Shown here: piece by piece, positions 14,334-19,557 of the stretch | Layout: every line of letters starts with the position of its first letter | Position numbering within the stretch: position 1 is the first letter of the stretch | Source of the DNA: Propionibacteriaceae bacterium UBA5174 | GTDB taxonomy: Bacteria > Actinomycetota > Actinomycetes > Propionibacteriales > Propionibacteriaceae | Reading direction: 5' to 3' | Assembly: GCA_002413345.1 (NCBI GenBank) | Contig: DHWU01000062.1 | Location: 698 to 21,434 of the forward strand | Length of the DNA: 20,737 nucleotides | Notes under the pieces: generated by a model | The model's database searches: none | The model's input: the letters and a program-made list of their open reading frames with translations, nothing else | What the model was told of the DNA's origin: nothing | Program-made: the position numbers and the translations under genes

Positions 14334-15506
14334 TTAGGAGCGTTTCTTTGGTGAGCCGAACATGATTTCGTCCCAGCTGGGCACTTGAGCCCGCTTGCGC
14401 CGGGGACGTGGCTTGTCATCGGCGCCAGGCTCGCCTTGATTGTCGACCAAGGGTGGTTGGTCGACCGGGAGTTCCGGTTCCGGTGCGGTGGGAACGGCAG
14501 TCGTCAACTCAGGTTTGATCCTGGTTGGTTTAGAACTGGGCGTCTTCGCAACGGGCGGTTTGGCACTGGCCGGCTTGGCACTGGCCGGTCTGACACTGGC
14601 CGGTCTGACACTGGCCGGCTTGGGACGGGCCGGAGGCTCGGGGTCAACGGGTAGCTGGGTTGGCGGGCGAAGTCGGGTTGGGGGTACCAACCGTTCGTCG
14701 TCACGTAACAGGCCGGTGTAAATCTGCACAGAATCCTCATCGAAGCCGGACAGCATCTCGTAAAGCACATCCATGTCGGTCTGTTGACTCGGCAGGATGT
14801 CGTATATGCCGTCGACCTCGGCCAGTTCGGCCTCGGCGTAGGCGTCGTCGAACTCGGCGTAAGCCAGTGGCGCGGTGTCCTCTGGATCAGGCAACTCGTC
14901 GACGCGGGGTTGGACTACTCGAACCAACGCGATGTCGTCATTGAGGTCGACGGTTGGTTCAGACTCTTCTTCACGGCGACGGCGTCCCGGCTGCGGGCCG
15001 TGAGACGCCGAATGTAGCCCGAGTAGCCAGCGGGCATCGTCATTGTCGGCAACCGAGAAGCGGCCATTCGCGTCGTAAACGAACCTCGCCTCTCGGTGGG
15101 ATTTGCCCGACTCGTAATCTAGCTTGACCAACCAGCGCCGACCCTCCATGCGGTAGGCGTCCCAGCTGAGGTCTTTGGTGCTTACTCGCCGGGAGGCCAG
15201 CCGGTCAATGACCACCTGCCCGAGATTGCGATGGGCGATGGTCTCACCGCCACGCCGAACCTGGTGTTTCTGGGCCTGTTGGGCTACATATTCACGTTCA
15301 GCGAGGATCGGAGAGGCGAATCGATCCACCCACTCCAGGGTCATTCCGGCAATTCTGGCCACGTCTTCGACCGAATCCCCTGCACGAATGCGCGCTTGGA
15401 TCTCGCGGGGGCTGAGAGCGCTTTCCATTGGGATCTCCAGATGCGTGGGCTGTGGGGCCGGGCTCACTGTCTCGGAACCGCTGTCGGCGTCGAATCGGCG
15501 AGCCAT
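14334..15506 (-). CDS. sepH: Septation protein SepH (DUF3071), N-terminally short
   Basis: SepH is an actinobacterial cell-division protein that binds FtsZ and stimulates Z-ring assembly. The HTH part of DUF3071 is clear: IPMESALSPREIQARIRAGD (25-44) followed by ILAEREYVA. A second conserved block runs from RWLVKLDYESG to ADNDDARWLLG (124-163). The middle (about 180-345) is acidic then proline-rich with a (R/K)PAS(V/A) repeat. The C-terminus has the SepH signature QVPSWDEIMFG (374-384) between basic patches. Family members normally start with about 50 residues of beta strands (an ELRxVxxSEDG-like segment); here they are replaced by about 20 unrelated residues. The ATG at 15506 has a strong GGAGGT at 6 nt, so this short start appears genuine. 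Confidence 0.9.
   Translation of the reverse strand: MARRFDADSGSETVSPAPQPTHLEIPMESALSPREIQARIRAGDSVEDVARIAGMTLEWVDRFASPILAEREYVAQQAQKHQVRRGGETIAHRNLGQVVIDRLASRRVSTKDLSWDAYRMEGRRWLVKLDYESGKSHREARFVYDANGRFSVADNDDARWLLGLHSASHGPQPGRRRREEESEPTVDLNDDIALVRVVQPRVDELPDPEDTAPLAYAEFDDAYAEAELAEVDGIYDILPSQQTDMDVLYEMLSGFDEDSVQIYTGLLRDDERLVPPTRLRPPTQLPVDPEPPARPKPASVRPASVRPASAKPASAKPPVAKTPSSKPTRIKPELTTAVPTAPEPELPVDQPPLVDNQGEPGADDKPRPRRKRAQVPSWDEIMFGSPKKRS
14564..14618 (-). repeat. 15-base tandem repeat inside sepH
   Basis: The 10-mer CACTGGCCGG (plus strand) recurs at 14564, 14579, 14594 and 14609, an exact 15-base period, with degenerate copies on both sides. It encodes the pentapeptide repeat RPASV/KPASA of the SepH linker. 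In-frame units allow the linker length to vary without a frameshift. Confidence 0.85.
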
Positions 15507-15512
15507 GGTGCC

Positions 15513-15518
15513 ACCTCC
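15513..15518 (-). promoter_or_regulatory. Ribosome binding site that fixes the sepH start
   Basis: GGAGGT on the minus strand lies 6 nt upstream of the ATG at 15506. It supports translation from this shortened N-terminus rather than from an upstream start in a damaged longer gene. Confidence 0.75.
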
Positions 15519-15534
15519 GAAGGTGTTTGCAGGT

Positions 15535-15543
15535 AACCTACCA
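15535..15543 (-). promoter_or_regulatory. Candidate extended -10 promoter of sepH
   Basis: TGGTAGGTT on the minus strand has the extended -10 form (TGn plus TAGGTT). It would give a leader of roughly 20 nt that contains the GGAGGT ribosome binding site. No clear -35 is visible. Confidence 0.4.
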
Positions 15544-15614
15544 ACCCGTCCCGCTATCGGTGCGTTGGCTTGGCCGAAAAACAGCTGTCCAACACGCAGG
15601 TTCGGGAATACAGG

Positions 15615-15648
15615 TGGTGTCAGTTTGTGCTATCCATTGCTGACACCA
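15615..15648. promoter_or_regulatory. 9-bp inverted repeat in the divergent sepH/DUF4193 region
   Basis: TGGTGTCAG (15615-15623) and CTGACACCA (15640-15648) are perfect inverted copies separated by 16 bases. They lie between the divergent sepH and DUF4193 genes, upstream of both. This could be an operator for a dimeric regulator or an RNA stem; no known consensus is recognised. Confidence 0.4.
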
Positions 15649-15697
15649 TTAGCCCGCAACGCCCCTCCGCCCGTTACTACAGATGGATCTGCACTAG

Positions 15698-15994
15698 ATG
15701 GCCACCGACTACGACGCACCTCGCAAGACCGATGAGGAATCCGAAGACTCCCTTGAGGAGCTGAAGACCCGTCGCAACGACAAGAATTCAGGCAAGGTTG
15801 ATGAGGACGAGGTTGAAGCCGCCGAGACCTTTGAATTGCCTGGAGCCGACCTCTCTCATGAAGAACTCACTGTGCGGGTGCTACCCAAACAGGCCGACGA
15901 GTTCACCTGTGGCTCCTGCTTCCTGGTTAAACACCGCAGCCAGGTAGCCGTTACCAAAGATGGAATCAGCTACTGCGTGGATTGCGCTGGCTGA
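15698..15994 (+). CDS. DUF4193 family protein
   Basis: A 98-residue actinobacterial protein of unknown function, normally found between sepH/sigA and dut. The N-terminus ATDYDAPRKTDEESEDSLEE is acidic and matches the family start. The C-terminus carries a probable zinc ribbon with Cys71 and Cys74 in FTCGSCFLVKHRSQ and Cys93 and Cys96 in YCVDCAG. RNA polymerase or nucleic acid association has been a natural guess for such proteins, but the sequence alone does not establish it. No obvious Shine-Dalgarno precedes the ATG. It converges on DUF4235 with three bases between stop codons. Confidence 0.87.
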   Translation: MATDYDAPRKTDEESEDSLEELKTRRNDKNSGKVDEDEVEAAETFELPGADLSHEELTVRVLPKQADEFTCGSCFLVKHRSQVAVTKDGISYCVDCAG

Positions 15995-15997
15995 GTC

Positions 15998-16291
15998 TCA
16001 GATCGTCAAGTTCGTCTTGCTGAACCTGGGGACCGGGGTGCCCATCGCCCTGGTCCAGCCAGCAGCGGCGAACCTGTTCATCATCAGCTGAGCCAATCCC
16101 ACCCCGACCCCGCTGGCCACCGCCCAGGTCAGCGCCTGGCGAAGTGGTACCTCAGGATCATTTGGTTCAGGGGGAGCGTCTCCAGTGGCTAGCTCCCAGG
16201 CTTTAGACACCGCCTTTGCCGCAACCACCGCAGTGAGCGTGCCAACCGCAGTGGCGTAGATATTCCAGACCAGTCGCTGGGATAGGTTCAC
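15998..16291 (-). CDS. DUF4235 family small membrane protein
   Basis: A 97-residue protein with two predicted membrane segments, about residues 10-30 (WNIYATAVGTLTAVVAAKAV) and 53-75 (ALTWAVASGVGVGLAQLMM), joined by a short acidic, proline-rich loop (GDAPPEPNDPEVP). This matches DUF4235, whose function is unknown. The GTG start at 16291 has GGAG 5 nt upstream. It occupies the slot between DUF4193 and dut, where many actinobacteria carry a DUF3093 membrane protein on the opposite strand to dut; it does not look like DUF3093. Confidence 0.8.
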   Translation of the reverse strand: MNLSQRLVWNIYATAVGTLTAVVAAKAVSKAWELATGDAPPEPNDPEVPLRQALTWAVASGVGVGLAQLMMNRFAAAGWTRAMGTPVPRFSKTNLTI

Positions 16292-16379
16292 AGGAGCTCC
16301 GTTTCAAGGGGCGGGTTGAACTGATGTTGGTGGGCACGGCTGCATTTGGTGGACGGTCAAGGCTCACCGAGAGCGCGAC

Positions 16380-16385
16380 TAGACT
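16380..16385 (+). promoter_or_regulatory. Candidate -10 element of dut (leaderless)
   Basis: TAGACT lies 6 nt before the GTG at 16392 and there is no Shine-Dalgarno. The spacing places the start site on the start codon. No strong -35 is visible. Confidence 0.45.
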
Positions 16386-16391
16386 GCCCAA

Positions 16392-16889
16392 GTGATGTCG
16401 GAGAACCCATCGGTGGTGCGGGTCGAAATGGTCCGGTTGGACCCAGATCTGCCTTTGCCACGCTACGCCAATCCTGGTGATGCCGGAGCTGACTTGGCAA
16501 TAGCTGAAGACGTCAACTTGGCGCCAGGGGAGCGGCGGGTAGTCGGCACCGGAATCGCGATCGCCCTTCCGGCTGGCTGGGCGGCTTTTGTTCATCCCCG
16601 TTCGGGACTGGCCGCCCGCAGCGGACTGACGATTGTGAATGCGCCGGGCACTATCGATGCTGGCTACCGGGGAGAGATCAAGGTGTGTCTCCTGAACACC
16701 GACATCAGCACCCCAATCCGGTTGGTCAGAGGCGATTTCATCGCTCAGCTGGTGGTGCAGGCAGTGGCTACTGCCGCGTTCGTTGAGGTGGCCGAATTGG
16801 CGCCCAGCGTCCGAGGCACTGGCGGGTACGGATCGAGTGGCGGAATAGCAGACTGGGCCGCACCCGCGGCAGGGACGAAGGTGGACTGA
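16392..16889 (+). CDS. dut: dUTP diphosphatase (dUTPase)
   Basis: This 165-residue trimeric enzyme hydrolyses dUTP to dUMP and pyrophosphate, keeping uracil out of DNA and feeding thymidylate synthesis. All five motifs are present: DAGADL (30-35), RSGLA (70-74), GTIDAGYRGE (86-95) with catalytic Asp89 and Tyr92, RGDFIAQL (113-120), and the C-terminal lid RGTGGYGSSG (141-150), which has Tyr where Phe is more common. GTG at 16392 is taken as the start on leaderless spacing; ATG at 16395 is the alternative and changes the protein by one residue. The stop abuts the DUF3710 ATG with no gap, so dut, DUF3710 and the OB-fold gene form one unit. Confidence 0.95.
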   Translation: MMSENPSVVRVEMVRLDPDLPLPRYANPGDAGADLAIAEDVNLAPGERRVVGTGIAIALPAGWAAFVHPRSGLAARSGLTIVNAPGTIDAGYRGEIKVCLLNTDISTPIRLVRGDFIAQLVVQAVATAAFVEVAELAPSVRGTGGYGSSGGIADWAAPAAGTKVD

Positions 16890-17687
16890 ATGTTTGGACG
16901 CAAGCGCGGCGGCGGCAAGGCGAATCTTGACGAAGTGAAGGCCGAGGTTGAAGCCGAAGCTGGAGCGGACGATCGCCTTGGTGATGAAGCGGAGGCCGAG
17001 GAGTCTTCCGCGGATCAAGACGGCCTGGAGGATGCAGCTCAAGCTGAAGGCGAAATCGAAGCTGATGATCAGGCTGAAGCTGACGATGAGGACGACGCTA
17101 TCGATGACGATGATGTCGTCGAGACTGACTGGCGTGTCGATGGTCCTTTCGATTTCGAGGAGGTAGACCTGCACGGCGACGAAGTCGTGCGGATCGATCT
17201 GGATACCCTGATCGTCACGCCCTGGGATGGCCTGGGGTTGCAGCTCCAAGTTGAGGAGCCGAGTCGGCAGGTGCTGTCAGTGACCGGCGTTTGGCAGGAT
17301 TCCGGGCTTGAAGTCGCACTCTTTGCCGCACCGTCCAGTGGGGGATTGGGCGCTGAGCTACTTGAAGAAGCAGTCAATGAGGTCACCGCCGATGGCGGCA
17401 CCGCGGAACTCACCGAGGGGGCCTTTGGGCCTGAGGTTAGGCGAGTGCTGCCGCAGAAGCGAGGCAAGGGGGAGGAACAGCAGTATCACGTCTCCCGGGT
17501 TTGGTGCGCTGAAGGGCCACGGTGGGTGTTGCGGGCAACGCTGCTGGGCGAAGCCGCGTTGGAAGAAGCTGAGGACAAGGCGGCGCCCTTCTTGGAGTTC
17601 TTCCGTAACCTGGTAGTACGCCGAGGCACCAAGCCAATGGTGCCCGGCGAGCGAATCGTTATGAAGCTGCCTGAACAGGAGTCGTGA
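16890..17687 (+). CDS. DUF3710 family protein
   Basis: This 265-residue actinobacterial protein of unknown function is encoded next to dut, as in Mycobacterium and Streptomyces. A basic start MFGRKRGGGK is followed by a long, almost purely acidic segment (about 14-78, rich in Glu, Asp and Ala) likely to be disordered. The conserved DUF3710 domain follows: DWRVDGPFDFEEVD (79-92), TPWDGLGLQLQVE, ALFAAPSSGGL and GEEQQYHVSRVWCAEGPRWVLR. There are no membrane segments or catalytic motifs I recognise. The ATG directly follows the dut TGA, with GAAGGTGG upstream. It overlaps the OB-fold gene by one base. Confidence 0.88.
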   Translation: MFGRKRGGGKANLDEVKAEVEAEAGADDRLGDEAEAEESSADQDGLEDAAQAEGEIEADDQAEADDEDDAIDDDDVVETDWRVDGPFDFEEVDLHGDEVVRIDLDTLIVTPWDGLGLQLQVEEPSRQVLSVTGVWQDSGLEVALFAAPSSGGLGAELLEEAVNEVTADGGTAELTEGAFGPEVRRVLPQKRGKGEEQQYHVSRVWCAEGPRWVLRATLLGEAALEEAEDKAAPFLEFFRNLVVRRGTKPMVPGERIVMKLPEQES

Positions 17688-18052
17688 TGGCCGACAACCC
17701 CATTACTCGAGCGCTGAAACGACTGAGCGCCTCGACTGAGGAGTTGGAGTCTGTTGAACGGCAGCGGTTGGCCGAGTCCACTGGTGCTGCCCGCGTAGGG
17801 GATCTGTGTGATCGGGCTTTTGCCACGCTGCGGGGCACCATCACCATGCTGACGATCAAACCGCGGGCGGGCACGCCCTGGTTGGAAGCTGAGTTCAACG
17901 ACGGCTCCGGCGGCGTAACCCTAATTTGGATGGGGCGTCGTGAGATCGCTGGGATTAGCGCGGGACGGGAACTGACCGTCACCGGCCGAGTGTCTTGTGT
18001 GGACGGCCAACGGCGGATGTACAACCCTCGCTACGAGTTGGTTGCGGATTGA
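17687..18052 (+). CDS. OB-fold nucleic acid-binding domain protein
   Basis: This 121-residue protein has a helical N-terminus (MADNPITRALKRLSAS, then a charged helix to about 35) followed by a single OB-fold: RGTITMLTIKP (about 49-59), WLEAEFNDGSGGVTLIWMGRREI (64-86), GRELTVTGRVS and MYNPRYELV. It matches the conserved protein encoded beside dut and ceoBC in actinobacteria (Mycobacterium Rv2694c type). Binding of single-stranded DNA or RNA is inferred from the fold. ATG at 17687 is preferred over GTG at 17684, because GGAG is at 5 nt from the ATG but too near the GTG. Its last 22 bases overlap the 3' end of the convergent ceoC gene. Confidence 0.85.
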   Translation: MADNPITRALKRLSASTEELESVERQRLAESTGAARVGDLCDRAFATLRGTITMLTIKPRAGTPWLEAEFNDGSGGVTLIWMGRREIAGISAGRELTVTGRVSCVDGQRRMYNPRYELVAD

Positions 18053-18726
18053 CTCGGGCCTTTGACGGGCCGAGGCATTAGATATTGCGCGAGCTCAACT
18101 TCAAAGGTTGCGGTGGCAATGAACAGCAACTCGTCGTTGGCCTCCAGTGCACCGTCCCGTTCGGGGGCGCGGGCCGCACCATCACGAATGATCGCCACCA
18201 GCACCGCATCGCCGGGAAAGTCAAGATCGGATACCCGGGCACCAACTCGCGGAGATTCCTCTGGCAGGGTCATCTCGACCAGGTTGCTGTGGCCGCCGCG
18301 GAAGCTGAATAGGCGCACCAAATCACCGACAGTTACCGCTTCCTCGACCAGGGCACACATCAACCTTGGTGTGGATACAGCAACGTCGACTCCCCACAGG
18401 TCGTCGAACATCCATTCGTTGAACGGGTGATTCACCCGTGCCACGGTGCGCGGCACGGCAAATTCGGTCTTGGCCAGTAGGGAAGTGACCAGGTTGGCCT
18501 TGTCGTCGCCGGTAGCGGCGATGGCAACATCACAGGTGTCCAACCCGGCTTCTTCCAAGCTGCTGACCTCGCAGGAATCAGCGAGCAGCCATTCGGCCTC
18601 GGGGACGCTCTCTGGCTTGATCGAATTCGGGTCCCGATCGATCAGCAAGATCTGATGCCCGTTGGCGATGAGTTCGCGGGCGATCGAGCGGCCCACATTG
18701 CCGGCTCCGGCGATGGCAACGCGCAT
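18031..18726 (-). CDS. ceoC: TrkA family potassium uptake regulatory protein (CeoC-like)
   Basis: This 231-residue cytoplasmic RCK/KTN protein has a TrkA_N Rossmann domain with the nucleotide-binding loop GAGNVG (7-12) and the acidic residue Asp30 ending the second strand (LLID), typical of NAD(H) binding, and a TrkA_C ligand-binding domain in the last 80 or so residues. Such proteins gate K+ transporters in response to nucleotides. The ATG at 18726 has AAAGGGG upstream; an in-frame ATG at 18813 lies inside ceoB. It is the second gene of a ceoB-ceoC unit with a 16-base gap. Order and orientation match Mycobacterium Rv2691-Rv2692 next to Rv2690c. The C-terminal 10 or so residues (KGPSQSATNS) are encoded in the overlap with the OB-fold gene and its downstream hairpin region. 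Confidence 0.88.
   Translation of the reverse strand: MRVAIAGAGNVGRSIARELIANGHQILLIDRDPNSIKPESVPEAEWLLADSCEVSSLEEAGLDTCDVAIAATGDDKANLVTSLLAKTEFAVPRTVARVNHPFNEWMFDDLWGVDVAVSTPRLMCALVEEAVTVGDLVRLFSFRGGHSNLVEMTLPEESPRVGARVSDLDFPGDAVLVAIIRDGAARAPERDGALEANDELLFIATATFEVELAQYLMPRPVKGPSQSATNS
18053..18074 (+). terminator. Candidate hairpin after the OB-fold gene
   Basis: CTCGGGCC (18053-18060) and GGGCCGAG (18067-18074) pair except for one G mismatch or bulge, starting directly after the OB-fold stop codon. There is no U-tract. Because it lies inside the ceoC coding end, it would have to serve termination without damaging the protein; support is weak. Confidence 0.3.
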
Positions 18727-18742
18727 GGTTGACGCCCCTTTC

Positions 18743-19405
18743 TCAGTGCTCCGCAGGGGCTGCGCCGAGAGTGTCCTCGACATCGCCCACCTGATCATTT
18801 TCCACGGCGGCATAGATCAGGTCGCCGTCTTGGAAGACGGTGTGATCGTTAGGCACCATGCCTGAGCCGAAGCGCATCAGGAAAGGAATGCGGCAATAGG
18901 CGGCCGCTTCCATGTCGGTCACCTTGGTGCCGACCCAACCCTGGTCGACGTTCACTTCAATCAAGCGGACGCTGGCTGAAGGATCCCGCCACTGGGGTTC
19001 GGAGCCCGAAGGTAGTAGTCGACGCAAGACCTGATCTGCAGCCCAGCGCACCGTGGCGACGCTGGGAATGCCAAGGCGCTCGTACACCTCAGCTCGACCT
19101 TGGTCGTAAATCCGGGCGACCACATTGTTCACTTTGAAGGTCTCGCGAACTACCCGCGCGGCCAAAATGTTGGAGTTGTCACCGCTGGAAACTGCGGCAA
19201 ACCCATCTGCCCGTTCGATACCGGCCCGGACTAGTACCTGTCGATCGAAGCCAACGCCCTTAACGGTCTTGCCCTGAAATTCGGGGCCGAGGCGCCGGAA
19301 CGAATCCTGAACCAGATCGATGACTGCGACTGAGTGGCCGCGTCGCTCAAGGGCCCGGGCGAGCGATGAGCCGACCCGTCCACAGCCCATGATGACGATG
19401 TGCAT
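18743..19405 (-). CDS. ceoB: TrkA family potassium uptake regulatory protein (CeoB-like)
   Basis: This 220-residue RCK protein is paralogous to the following ceoC. The Rossmann loop is GCGRVG (7-12) with Asp30 in AVID, then a conserved SSGDNSNILAARVVRETF segment and a TrkA_C domain (about 135-215, including GWVGTKVTDMEAAAYCRIPF). The ATG at 19405 has GGAGG at 6 nt; an in-frame ATG at 19453 adds sixteen non-conserved residues. It is first in the ceoB-ceoC unit and divergent from the KimA-like transporter gene, the same arrangement as Mycobacterium Rv2690c/Rv2691. CeoB and CeoC probably assemble into a mixed or paired ring that controls K+ uptake. Confidence 0.89.
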   Translation of the reverse strand: MHIVIMGCGRVGSSLARALERRGHSVAVIDLVQDSFRRLGPEFQGKTVKGVGFDRQVLVRAGIERADGFAAVSSGDNSNILAARVVRETFKVNNVVARIYDQGRAEVYERLGIPSVATVRWAADQVLRRLLPSGSEPQWRDPSASVRLIEVNVDQGWVGTKVTDMEAAAYCRIPFLMRFGSGMVPNDHTVFQDGDLIYAAVENDQVGDVEDTLGAAPAEH

Positions 19406-19443
19406 CAGGTGCCTCCAATTTGGGTACCGATCTTCCTTCGGTG

Positions 19444-19452
19444 ACCCTATCA
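19444..19452 (-). promoter_or_regulatory. Candidate extended -10 promoter of ceoB-ceoC
   Basis: TGATAGGGT on the minus strand has the extended -10 form (TGn plus TAGGGT). It implies a leader of about 30 nt with a GGAGG ribosome binding site. The divergent KimA-like gene has its own TAGGGT about 95 bases away, so both promoters share this 152-base region. Confidence 0.45.
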
Positions 19453-19543
19453 ATCAACTGGGCCGGTTGAAGCAAGGTGCACCGGTGTGAGTTCTGGGGG
19501 CGTCCATGTTCGACGTAGCGGCTCATTGGCTGCGGGTTTGGCA

Positions 19544-19549
19544 TAGGGT
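19544..19549 (+). promoter_or_regulatory. Candidate -10 element of the KimA-like gene (leaderless or nearly so)
   Basis: TAGGGT lies 8 nt before the GTG at 19558, with no Shine-Dalgarno, the same layout as upstream of the App1-type gene. Confidence 0.4.
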
Positions 19550-19557
19550 GCGTTGAC

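Noticed and set aside
15990..16000. Palindrome CTGAGTCTCAG holding both stop codons of DUF4193 and DUF4235
   Set aside because: Two facing TGA stops three bases apart make most of this symmetry automatically; five pairs with a one-base centre cannot form a useful hairpin.
16203..17249. Long open frame (348 codons) on the minus strand under dut and DUF3710
   Set aside because: It lies antisense to two well-supported genes, has no recognisable domain, and its composition mirrors the acidic repeats of DUF3710. Considered a shadow frame.
18727..18813. Extension of ceoC to an ATG inside ceoB
   Set aside because: The conserved Rossmann start MRVAIAGAG begins at 18726 with a Shine-Dalgarno upstream.
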